A DNA stretch of 64,000 nucleotides from F23-D06 sp045132055 (GTDB lineage: Bacteria; Bacteroidota; Bacteroidia; Bacteroidales; WCHB1-69): contig JBGURP010000007.1 of the NCBI GenBank assembly GCA_045132055.1, positions 186,001-250,000 of the forward strand. Reading direction: 5' to 3'. Below the pieces are notes generated by a model, which was not told the DNA's origin, did no database searches, and worked only from the letters and a program-made list of their open reading frames with translations. Position 1 is the stretch's first letter; the number at the start of each line of letters is the position of its first letter. A program made the translations under genes and the position numbers. Shown here in pieces: positions 8,333 through 15,491 of this stretch.

Positions 8333-9873
8333 AAAAAAGAATCATCGTAACGCTGTTCTTCATTGTAGGTATCACCTCAATCCTGCTGATTCTCTCCATC
8401 TTCAAGCTTTACACAGAGGCGGAGAAGGTGCAACGCAGCATCTTTGTCAACGAGGTGCTGACCGCCGGAGATGAGATGGTGAGCCGTATTGATGCGCTTA
8501 TCAAGAACGACACTTTGCCGGAAGACCAACTGGACAGCGTGAACAGTCAGTTGCCTGACACTACGGCGGTGGTCTCCGAGCAAAGGGCACGGCGTTTCCT
8601 TCTGGACTCCATCTCCTACCAGCCCATCGGCATCATCCAGACCGTCATTTTCGTCAAAGAGAACAATTCTCGCATCATAGAGGACGACACCACCTATTTC
8701 AGCGATGCGTACCGCAAAATGTTCCCCTTGAACAACGATCCGTGGTCGCCGAAAAACGCCAAAGGCAACGTCTCTTCCATGGTTGCCAACATGGATGTCA
8801 ACCTTGTACAGATGGACAGTAGCACCATCCAATTGCTCAGTCCCGAGTTTCTGTACCGTCTGATCAAGTCATGCCTGGCAGACGAGAACATTGACGCACG
8901 CTTCGATTTCGCTATTTATAACGCCTTCACCACCGACTTTGTCGTGATGCCGGAATTCACCGACGAGGAGACAATGCTGCAAAGCGAATATGTGTTCAGA
9001 TTGAAATATAACGAGAAAGTCACTTCGCCCAACTATCTCATTCTATACTTCCCTGCTGAGCGCGGCATCTTTTTACAGCGCATGAGTACCATTGTCGGGT
9101 TGATTATCTGCCTGCTGATTGTATGCTTCACCATCTCTTTTGTGGCACTTTACTCCCTATATCGCCAGAAAAAGGTGTCAGAAGTCACCAACGAGTTCGT
9201 CAACAACATGACGCACGAGTTCAAAACGCCCATTTCCACCATCTCGCTGGCCTGCGAGGCCCTGTCAGACCCCAATCTGCATAGTGACGCCTCCATGAGA
9301 GAAGCCTATATCAGCATCATCCGTGATGAAAACGACCGTCTGAAGGACATGGTCAACAACATCCTCCAGATTGCGCAACTCAAGAAGGGACAAGTGAAGA
9401 TGAACATCGAGTTGTTGGATATGCACGAGCTCATCCACAAGGTGACCGACAGTGTGGCGTTGCAGATCAGCTCTACCAATGGCACGCTGAATCTGGCTTT
9501 GAACGCCGACACCTACAAGATTTTCGGTGACCGCCACCACTTGGCCAATGTCATCATCAACTTGGTGGAAAACGGCATTAAATACTCTACTTCAAAACCG
9601 GAGATCCTCATCAACACGCAGTCCGACAAGAAATATTTCATGCTTTCCGTCACCGACAAGGGCATCGGTATCCCCAAGAAAGCGTTGGGCAGCATTTTTG
9701 ACAACTTTTACCGCGTACCCAAGGGCAACGTGCACAACGTAAAAGGATATGGCCTTGGATTAGGGTACGTGAAGAAAATCGTATCCCTGCACCACGGCCA
9801 TATTGAAGTTCAAAGTGAAGAGGGCAAAGGCAGCACATTTGTGGTTTATCTGCCTTTGAAAAGCACCAAATAG
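8329..9873 (+). CDS. rprX: Membrane sensor histidine kinase (RprX-like)
   Basis: A 514-residue inner-membrane kinase. It has a TM helix at about residues 6-25, a periplasmic sensor domain of about 220 residues without a recognisable fold, a second TM near 250-275, a HisKA domain with NNMTHEFKTP (phospho-acceptor His296), and a HATPase domain with the N-box NLVENGIKYS near 410, G1 DKGIGIP near 443 and G2 GYGLGLG near 474. All catalytic boxes are intact. It overlaps the malic enzyme by 4 nt and converges with the response regulator gene, leaving only 2 bp between the stops. Overall layout and the identity of the partner resemble RprX/RprY of Bacteroides; the gene name is by analogy. Confidence 0.88.
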   Translation: MKKRIIVTLFFIVGITSILLILSIFKLYTEAEKVQRSIFVNEVLTAGDEMVSRIDALIKNDTLPEDQLDSVNSQLPDTTAVVSEQRARRFLLDSISYQPIGIIQTVIFVKENNSRIIEDDTTYFSDAYRKMFPLNNDPWSPKNAKGNVSSMVANMDVNLVQMDSSTIQLLSPEFLYRLIKSCLADENIDARFDFAIYNAFTTDFVVMPEFTDEETMLQSEYVFRLKYNEKVTSPNYLILYFPAERGIFLQRMSTIVGLIICLLIVCFTISFVALYSLYRQKKVSEVTNEFVNNMTHEFKTPISTISLACEALSDPNLHSDASMREAYISIIRDENDRLKDMVNNILQIAQLKKGQVKMNIELLDMHELIHKVTDSVALQISSTNGTLNLALNADTYKIFGDRHHLANVIINLVENGIKYSTSKPEILINTQSDKKYFMLSVTDKGIGIPKKALGSIFDNFYRVPKGNVHNVKGYGLGLGYVKKIVSLHHGHIEVQSEEGKGSTFVVYLPLKSTK

Positions 9874-9875
9874 GA

Positions 9876-10556
9876 TTACATCACAAACTTGAACCCAATT
9901 CCATGCACGTTGATGATCTGGATGCTGGGTTCACTCTTGAAGTATTTTCTCAACTTTGTGATATACACATCCATGTTACGGGCGTTATAATAGCTATCGT
10001 CGCCCCAGATCTTCTTCAGCGCATAGCCACGCTCCAACACGTCGTTTTTCTTCTCCAAGAGCATCTGCAAGAGTTCAGCTTCGCGAGTCGTAATCTTACG
10101 CTCTTCACCATCTATAATCAGCAGCTGGCGTTTCTTATCGAACTGGATGCTGCCCAGTTGGACAATCACCTCCTCCGGCTCCTGGTTGGTGGTACGGCGC
10201 AACAGCGCCTGAATGCGAGCCACCAGCACGTCAATGGAGAACGGCTTGGTGATGTAATCGTCGCCACCGATGGACAAACCTTTAATCATATCCTCTTGCA
10301 AATTCTTGGCAGTCAAGAAGATGATTGGAATTTTCTTATCCTGTTTCCGGATTTCCTGAGCCAGCGTAAAACCATCCATCAGCGGCATCATCACATCAAT
10401 GATGCAGATGTCAAAATCGCCTTTGCAGAACATCTCGAAGGCAATCTCGCCATTGGTGGCATGATGAATTTGATAGCCCTTGCCTGTCAGGTAGGTAGTG
10501 AGCACCTTGCCCAGATTAACATCGTCTTCAGCGAAAAGAATTTTTACAGGTTCCAT
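9876..10556 (-). CDS. rprY: OmpR/RprY-family response regulator
   Basis: A 226-residue DNA-binding response regulator. The receiver domain carries the acidic pair D11-D12, phospho-acceptor D54 (IIDVMMP), T82 and K104; the winged-helix effector domain occupies about residues 130-226 with the typical NARNMDVYITKLRKYF recognition region. The sequence closely recalls Bacteroides and Porphyromonas RprY. It lies tail to tail with the sensor kinase at 8329-9873, so kinase and regulator are made from different strands and promoters instead of one operon. Cognate pairing is inferred from adjacency and family. No TAnnTTTG box is obvious upstream. Confidence 0.9.
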   Translation of the reverse strand: MEPVKILFAEDDVNLGKVLTTYLTGKGYQIHHATNGEIAFEMFCKGDFDICIIDVMMPLMDGFTLAQEIRKQDKKIPIIFLTAKNLQEDMIKGLSIGGDDYITKPFSIDVLVARIQALLRRTTNQEPEEVIVQLGSIQFDKKRQLLIIDGEERKITTREAELLQMLLEKKNDVLERGYALKKIWGDDSYYNARNMDVYITKLRKYFKSEPSIQIINVHGIGFKFVM

Positions 10557-10559
10557 GAT

Positions 10560-10612
10560 ATAACGATTAGAGATTAGAGATTATAGATTAGAGATGTATG
10601 ATTATTGATAAC
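10560..10612. repeat. GATTAGAGATTATAGATTAG simple repeat
   Basis: Degenerate tandem GATTAGA/GATTATA units fill the gap between eno and the response regulator. Similar runs occur at 6069-6085, 34797-34815, 41000-41035 and 63979-64000. It takes the place where a promoter for the response regulator would be expected. Confidence 0.6.
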
Positions 10613-10645
10613 CTATAATCGATAAACGATCATCGGTTCAAAAAA

Positions 10646-11935
10646 TTATCCTCTGTATGGAAAATCTTTGCCCGGGAAGTAGGCTTGGCTGCCCAGCATT
10701 TCCTCGATACGCATCAGCTGGTTGTACTTGCAGATACGGTCGGTACGGCTGGCGGAGCCGGTTTTGATTTGACCTGTGCCCAATGCCACGGCCAAGTCGG
10801 CAATGGTCGTATCTTCCGTCTCGCCAGAGCGGTGCGACATCACAGCCGTATAGCGGTTGCGCTGAGCCAAGGTTACAGCTTCAATCGTCTCGGTAAGCGT
10901 TCCTATCTGATTTACTTTCACCAAGATAGAATTAGCCACACCCTTTTCGAGGCCCATGGCCAAGCGGTTGGCATTGGTCACGAACAAATCGTCACCCACC
11001 AATTGGACTTTGCCGCCAATAGCTTTGGTAAGCAGTTTCCAACCATGCCAGTCATCCTCGGCCATACCGTCCTCAATAGAAATGATGGGGTATTTCTTAG
11101 TCCAGTTTTTCCAGTAATCCACCATCTGTGCAGGGGTAAACTCCTCATTGGTGGACCATTTCAGTCTATAGACATTCTTTTCCACATCAAAGAATTCGGA
11201 AGCGGCAGGATCCAGAGCGATGCAAACCTCATCGTAAGGTTTGTAGCCGGCATTCTCAATGGCTTTCAGTATAACCTCCACAGCCTCCTCGTTGGATTTC
11301 AGGTCGGGAGCGAAGCCGCCCTCGTCGCCCACATTGGTGGAATAACCTTTTGATTTGAGCACTTTTTTGAGGTTATGGAAAATCTCAGAACCCATACGCA
11401 CAGCCTCGCGGAAAGTAGGCGCACCGATAGGCATCACCATAAACTCCTGGAAGTCAACGCGGTTGTCGGCATGTGAACCACCGTTGAGGATATTCATCAT
11501 CGGTACGGGAAGCACATTGGCATTACAGCCACCCACGTAACGATAGAGGTCTTGGCCGGTTTCCTGTGCGGCAGCCTTGGCAGCGGCGAGGGACACGCCC
11601 AAAATAGCGTTGGCGCCCATCTTGCCTTTGTTCTCAGTGCCGTCGATTTCAATCATGCGGGCGTCGATTTCAGCTTGATCGCTAACATCCATTCCCTCAA
11701 TCTGTTCAGCCAGCACATTGTTCACATTTTGCACGGCTTTCATCACGCCCTTGCCCATGAAACGGTCTTCCTGACCGTCTCTCAGTTCCACAGCCTCGTG
11801 CACACCAGTAGATGCGCCGGAGGGAACAGCAGCACGGCCCATAGCGCCGGCAGCGGTATATACGTCAACTTCCACGGTGGGATTACCACGGGAATCCAAA
11901 ATTTCTCTTCCTAAAACTTTAATAATCTGACTCAT
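10646..11935 (-). CDS. eno: Enolase (phosphopyruvate hydratase)
   Basis: Glycolytic enzyme converting 2-phosphoglycerate to phosphoenolpyruvate, Mg-dependent, cytoplasmic and also part of degradosomes in some bacteria. The 429-residue product has normal length and hallmarks: SRGNPTVEVDV near the start, GASTG, the ISIEDGMAEDDW acidic metal-site stretch, GDDLFVTN, and the enolase signature LVKVNQIGTLTET with its catalytic lysine, followed by MSHRSGETED. It has its own -7 box at 11958-11965 and is flanked by simple repeats on both sides. Confidence 0.97.
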   Translation of the reverse strand: MSQIIKVLGREILDSRGNPTVEVDVYTAAGAMGRAAVPSGASTGVHEAVELRDGQEDRFMGKGVMKAVQNVNNVLAEQIEGMDVSDQAEIDARMIEIDGTENKGKMGANAILGVSLAAAKAAAQETGQDLYRYVGGCNANVLPVPMMNILNGGSHADNRVDFQEFMVMPIGAPTFREAVRMGSEIFHNLKKVLKSKGYSTNVGDEGGFAPDLKSNEEAVEVILKAIENAGYKPYDEVCIALDPAASEFFDVEKNVYRLKWSTNEEFTPAQMVDYWKNWTKKYPIISIEDGMAEDDWHGWKLLTKAIGGKVQLVGDDLFVTNANRLAMGLEKGVANSILVKVNQIGTLTETIEAVTLAQRNRYTAVMSHRSGETEDTTIADLAVALGTGQIKTGSASRTDRICKYNQLMRIEEMLGSQAYFPGKDFPYRG

Positions 11936-11957
11936 AGAATTTATAATTTAAAACGTG

Positions 11958-11965
11958 CAAAGATA
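11958..11965 (-). promoter_or_regulatory. TATCTTTG -7 box for eno
   Basis: Reads TATCTTTG on the minus strand, 22 nt upstream of the eno ATG. It is an exact TAnnTTTG match. Confidence 0.65.
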
Positions 11966-12012
11966 ATAAAAATTAGGTAAATGAGGTAAAAGGGGTGAAA
12001 GAGATTAAAGGA

Positions 12013-12076
12013 GAAGATTAGAAGATTAGAAGATTAGAAGATTAGGAGATTGGGAGATTGGGAGATTAGAAGATAA
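12013..12076. repeat. Eight tandem 8-bp units (GAAGATTA / GGAGATTG)
   Basis: Four perfect GAAGATTA units are followed by GGAGATTG twice, GGAGATTA and GAAGATAA, 64 bp in all, between rsmI and eno. The unit count could vary by slippage between strains. There are no spacers, so it is not a CRISPR array. Confidence 0.85.
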
Positions 12077-12115
12077 GGTGGTGAATAGGAGATTAAGTTT
12101 TTGAACTTTGAACCT

Positions 12116-12145
12116 TGAATTCTCAATTCTCAATTCCCTCAATTA
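12116..12145. repeat. CTCAATT simple repeat overlapping the end of rsmI
   Basis: Tandem TTGAATTCTCAATT units run from the intergenic region into rsmI. The rsmI stop codon and its last residues are encoded by this repeat. A near-identical run lies inside the T9SS gene at 23337-23377. Confidence 0.7.
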
Positions 12146-12794
12146 TAATCACGAACTCCCCTTTGACTTCGGATTGGGAGAAGTGTGCGACGGCTTCTTC
12201 AAGGGTGCCGCGGAAGGTGTGGGCGTGGATTTTGGAGATTTCCTTGGAGACGGAGATTTTGCGATCTGGGCCCATGATTTCGAGCATCTTTTCGAGCGAT
12301 TTTAGCAGGCGGTGGGGAGATTCGTAGAAAACGACCGTCTCTTCCATCTCAGCCACGCGCTTGAGGAGGGTTTCCTTGCCCTTCTTGTGCGGGAGAAAGC
12401 CGTAGAAGTAGAAGCTGCTACACGGGAGTCCCGACTGCACGAGAGCCGGCACGAAGGCGGTGGCGCCAGGCAGGCACTCCACCTCGATGTCGTTGGCCAC
12501 GCACTCGCGCACGAGGAGGAAGCCTGGGTCGGAGATGCCAGGAGTGCCGGCATCGCTCACGAGGGCCACCTGCTCATGGGTTTTGATTTCGGCAAGGAAC
12601 CGCGCCATCTGTGCGTGCTCGTTGAAGATGTGGTACGCCATACAGCGCTTTTCTATCTCATAGTGTTTCAGTAATTTGGCGGTGGTGCGGGTATCCTCGC
12701 AGAGGATCAAATCCACGGAGCGCAACACATTGAGCGCCCGGAGGGTGATGTCCTCCAGGTTGCCAATAGGGGTAGGAACGATGAAGAGTTTCAT
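12123..12794 (-). CDS. rsmI: 16S rRNA (cytidine(1402)-2'-O)-methyltransferase RsmI
   Basis: SAM-dependent tetrapyrrole-methylase-fold enzyme that 2'-O-methylates C1402 of 16S rRNA in the decoding centre. The 223-residue product begins with the family hallmark FIVPTPIGNLEDITLRAL, then EDTRTTAKLLKHY, SDAGTPGISDPG (SAM-binding region near residue 84) and FYGFLPHKKGKE. It belongs to the short RsmI form, which lacks the C-terminal extension found in E. coli. The final residues IEGIEN and the TGA stop are encoded within a CTCAATT repeat, so the native C-terminus may have been replaced. Its -7 box at 12814-12821 abuts a 42-bp palindrome. Confidence 0.95.
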   Translation of the reverse strand: MKLFIVPTPIGNLEDITLRALNVLRSVDLILCEDTRTTAKLLKHYEIEKRCMAYHIFNEHAQMARFLAEIKTHEQVALVSDAGTPGISDPGFLLVRECVANDIEVECLPGATAFVPALVQSGLPCSSFYFYGFLPHKKGKETLLKRVAEMEETVVFYESPHRLLKSLEKMLEIMGPDRKISVSKEISKIHAHTFRGTLEEAVAHFSQSEVKGEFVIIIEGIEN

Positions 12795-12813
12795 TGTAAT
12801 CGCATTTGAAGTG

Positions 12814-12821
12814 CAAAGATA
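12814..12821 (-). promoter_or_regulatory. TATCTTTG -7 box for rsmI
   Basis: Minus-strand TATCTTTG 19 nt upstream of the rsmI ATG. The expected -33 region falls inside the palindrome at 12822-12863. Confidence 0.65.
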
Positions 12822-12863
12822 AAAAAATGTAGGGGCGAATAATTATTCGCCCCTACATTTTTT
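12822..12863. terminator. 42-bp perfect palindrome, probable terminator of tRNA-Leu
   Basis: Twenty-one bases are followed directly by their exact reverse complement (core GGGGCGAATAA / TTATTCGCCCC, with A-run and T-run ends). It lies 3 bp beyond the 3' end of tRNA-Leu and can terminate transcription in either direction. The core GGCGAATAAT...ATTCGCC recurs at 23045-23084. Confidence 0.75.
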
Positions 12864-12866
12864 CAG

Positions 12867-12948
12867 TGCCCGGAACAGGACTTGAACCTGCACGCCTTTC
12901 GGCACACGCACCTGAAACGTGCGCGTCTACCACTTCCGCCATCCGGGC
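12867..12948 (-). tRNA. tRNA-Leu (anticodon CAG)
   Basis: 82 nt with acceptor arm GCCCGGA pairing TCCGGGC plus discriminator A, D-arm TGGTAGACGC, anticodon stem CACGT/GCGTG around loop TTCAGGT (anticodon CAG), a long class II variable arm (GTGCCGAAAGGCGT) and T-loop GTTCAAGTC. CCA is not encoded. The 5' end is 2 nt after the kdsD stop codon, so it is probably processed from the kdsD transcript or driven from within kdsD. Confidence 0.95.
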
Positions 12949-12950
12949 AG

Positions 12951-13925
12951 TTAGTAAATACCCTCCTTGATGATATCGTGGAGATGAATCACTCCGAGAT
13001 ACCGGTCTCCGCTGTCCAGAACGAAGAGGTTCGTGATGTTCTTGCTCTTCATCAGTTCCAGCGCGTCCACGACGAGGGTGTCTTCGTGGACCGATTTCGG
13101 TTGTTTGGTCATCACATCCTGTGCGGTAAGTTGGCTGTAGTCGGGATTGCGTTCCAGCATTCGCCGGAGATCGCCGTCGGTGATGGCGCCCACCACCTTC
13201 TCATCCTCAACCACGGCCGTGACGCCGAGGCACTTGCCGGAGATTTCCAGAATCACCGTCTGCATCGGGTCAGTGGGGGCCACCATGGGAACGTCGTTGA
13301 ACTTGTACAAGTCCTTGACCTTCATATAGAGGCGTTTCCCCAGAATGCCACCCGGGTGGAGCTGTGCGAAATCTTCGGAAGTGAAGCCGCGCAGTTTGAT
13401 CAGGGTGGAGGCAAGGGCGTCGCCCAGGGCCAGCTGCGCCGTGGAGCTGCAGGTGGGGGCCAGGTTGTTGGGGCTCGCTTCGCGTTCCACCGTGCAGTTG
13501 AGCACATAATGCGCTTCGTGAGCCAGATGCGACTCCGTATTGCCGACCATTGCAATCAGGATGTTGCCATTTTTCTTCAGAAAGGGCGTCAACAATGAAA
13601 TTTCAGGTGTATTGCCGCTCTTGGATATGCAAAGAACCACATCGTCGGGCTGAATCATGCCCAGATCCCCATGAATGGCGTCCGCCGCGTGCATGAAGAC
13701 CGCCGGTGTTCCCGTGGAGTTGAGCGTGGCGACAATCTTCTGTCCTATAATCGCGCTCTTCCCGATTCCGGTTACGATGACCCGGCCTTTTGAATGCAAA
13801 ATCGTTTCCACACTTTTCGCAAAATCATCCGAAAGATACTGTTGGAGTTTCTGTACGGCGTCGGCCTCCTCCTGCAACACCTTTGCGGCGTAGTTGATTA
13901 TGCTGTTGTTGTCTTTCAAATCCAC
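12951..13925 (-). CDS. kdsD: D-arabinose-5-phosphate isomerase (KpsF/GutQ family)
   Basis: Interconverts ribulose-5-phosphate and arabinose-5-phosphate, the first step of Kdo synthesis for lipopolysaccharide. The 324 residues comprise an SIS sugar-isomerase domain (about 30-190, with VIVTGIGKSAIIGQKI and LAPTCSSTAQLALGDALA) and a pair of CBS domains (about 205-324). It starts with GTG preceded by AAGGAA; no in-frame ATG fits better. It is the last protein gene of the yqeY-to-tRNA-Leu unit, 6 nt after queG. The next Kdo enzyme, KdsA, is encoded at 59743-60555. A capsule-specific KpsF role is possible but no capsule genes are present. Confidence 0.93.
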   Translation of the reverse strand: MDLKDNNSIINYAAKVLQEEADAVQKLQQYLSDDFAKSVETILHSKGRVIVTGIGKSAIIGQKIVATLNSTGTPAVFMHAADAIHGDLGMIQPDDVVLCISKSGNTPEISLLTPFLKKNGNILIAMVGNTESHLAHEAHYVLNCTVEREASPNNLAPTCSSTAQLALGDALASTLIKLRGFTSEDFAQLHPGGILGKRLYMKVKDLYKFNDVPMVAPTDPMQTVILEISGKCLGVTAVVEDEKVVGAITDGDLRRMLERNPDYSQLTAQDVMTKQPKSVHEDTLVVDALELMKSKNITNLFVLDSGDRYLGVIHLHDIIKEGIY

Positions 13926-13931
13926 GATTCC

Positions 13932-14843
13932 TTATTCTGAATTTTTAGACTTTTTAGCAGATATGGCACGGCTAAATCTCTCATACTTCCTTCGTGCCAT
14001 CGCAGTGTCTCCAAAGTAGGTCTTGAAATCCTCCGGAGAGAGGTTTTCCATCTCCTCATTTTGGAGCTGCAAAAATAATGAACTTTTCAATACATTCGGA
14101 CGTGAGCCGATATTTTTTTTGTTTTTCGGACAAACCTCCTGGCAACGGTCGCAGCCAAACACCAACGGAGCCTCCGCAAGTACCGAATTATCAGGGGTTT
14201 TGTTCTCCACCGTCTGATAGGCAAAGCACTTATTCGCATCCACCTTGTAAGGCGACAAGGCATGCGCGGGACAGCTGTTCACACACAACATGCAGTCGCC
14301 GCAGTCGGACTTTTTCGGAGAATCGTACACATCAAACTCGCAAGTTGTCAGTATGGTGCCGAACACAAAATAGGAACCCTCGTCGTTGTGAACCAGCCCG
14401 TTTTTGCCATAGCAGCCCACGCCGGCCTCCACTGCCCAGTTTTTCTCCGAAATGCAGGAACTATCTACCGTGATACGGCATTGCACCGAAGGGTCAACTT
14501 CTGTCATCTTATCCACCACCGTTTGCAACATACGTTTCACCAGCTGGTGGTAATCCTCAATCCAGGTGTAGCGCGCCATGCGGTACTTGTCGCTGGCGGG
14601 CTGCTCGGCAATGCGGTAGTCGAGGGCGCCAACAATGACACTGCGGCAACCCGGAAGCAGATCTTCTGGGTTAAAGCGCTTATCGACATCCCTTTCCAAG
14701 AAGTGCATGTCAGCATGTCTCCCCTCCCCTATGGCGGCTTTGAATTGTTCCTCGGCATCGCGCAGCACGTGCGCACGCGCCACGCCCGCACACGAGAAGC
14801 CTGCCTCACAACACCATGTCTTCACCTGCTGCGCCTGCATCAT
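13932..14843 (-). CDS. queG: Epoxyqueuosine reductase QueG
   Basis: Cobalamin- and iron-sulfur-dependent enzyme for the last step of queuosine synthesis in tRNA. The 303-residue protein has the N-terminal QueG domain (GVARAHVLRDAEEQFKAAIG; CRSVIVGALDYR near 65) and a bis-4Fe-4S region with CGDCMLCVNSCP near residue 180 and CDRCQEVCPKN near 230. The HEAT-repeat C-terminal extension found in some homologues is absent, which is usual for the roughly 310-residue form. It sits between DUF4292 (3 nt upstream) and kdsD. No other queuosine genes are in the window. Confidence 0.93.
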   Translation of the reverse strand: MMQAQQVKTWCCEAGFSCAGVARAHVLRDAEEQFKAAIGEGRHADMHFLERDVDKRFNPEDLLPGCRSVIVGALDYRIAEQPASDKYRMARYTWIEDYHQLVKRMLQTVVDKMTEVDPSVQCRITVDSSCISEKNWAVEAGVGCYGKNGLVHNDEGSYFVFGTILTTCEFDVYDSPKKSDCGDCMLCVNSCPAHALSPYKVDANKCFAYQTVENKTPDNSVLAEAPLVFGCDRCQEVCPKNKKNIGSRPNVLKSSLFLQLQNEEMENLSPEDFKTYFGDTAMARRKYERFSRAISAKKSKNSE

Positions 14844-14846
14844 GAC

Positions 14847-15491
14847 TTATAGCTTCAACTCTTTGAATTTTTCGGGAATACGGATGCCTGTCGGACCCGG
14901 CACATTGAACCGGATAACCTTGAGATGAGCCCGGATTTCCGTCAACTGATGCAAATCCTTGAGCACCAACTCCGTGAAAAACGATTGCGTGGAATCCACA
15001 GCTGCATAGTCGTGGTACTCGCAGGCAAAGCGCGAGTGTTCCAACCGCTCATCCCCATGCCCGTTGAGCACATCCTGCACAAAGGCAAAATCCACGGGCA
15101 TTTTCAGCAACAGCCTAAGCGGCGCGTAGGTGCCGCAATAGTACTGATAGGTCAGTTTGTTTACATATTTCACACTGTCCGGGGTGAACACTGCACGCAT
15201 CACTTCAATGCCGTATGCGCTGACATTCAGATAGATAATGCTGTCCACGCGGTTCACCATGAAGATATTGCAAGTGCGCGTGCCGCCTGTGTCCACAATG
15301 TCGGCCTTGCCACGGTAAGAAAGCCACTGGTAACCGGAAGCCAACGGAGGCAGTGTATCAAGTTGATCGAACACTTCTGCCGTTTGTGGTTCAGCACTGT
15401 CCTCCGTTTGGGAAAATGCCAAAAGAGGCATCCCAAAAAACAGGATGCCCATAAAGGAAAAGTGCACAATATGCTTGAATAATGCTGACAT
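14847..15491 (-). CDS. DUF4292-like envelope protein
   Basis: 214 residues with a signal sequence (about 1-28, ending AFSQ). The central stretch, with GIEVMRAVFTPDSVKYVNKL followed by YQYYCGTYAPLRLLL, fits the Bacteroidota DUF4292 family, whose fold is thought to resemble periplasmic lipid or lipoprotein carriers. There is no lipobox cysteine, so it is probably periplasmic instead of a lipoprotein. Its start codon overlaps the stop of the T9SS gene upstream (TAATG), showing translational coupling. Function unknown; an envelope-assembly role is inferred from the family and from lpxB and kdsD in the same unit. Confidence 0.7.
   Translation of the reverse strand: MSALFKHIVHFSFMGILFFGMPLLAFSQTEDSAEPQTAEVFDQLDTLPPLASGYQWLSYRGKADIVDTGGTRTCNIFMVNRVDSIIYLNVSAYGIEVMRAVFTPDSVKYVNKLTYQYYCGTYAPLRLLLKMPVDFAFVQDVLNGHGDERLEHSRFACEYHDYAAVDSTQSFFTELVLKDLHQLTEIRAHLKVIRFNVPGPTGIRIPEKFKELKL

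Noticed and set aside
12013..12076. Possible CRISPR array
   Set aside because: The 8-bp units are contiguous with no spacers and there are no cas genes.
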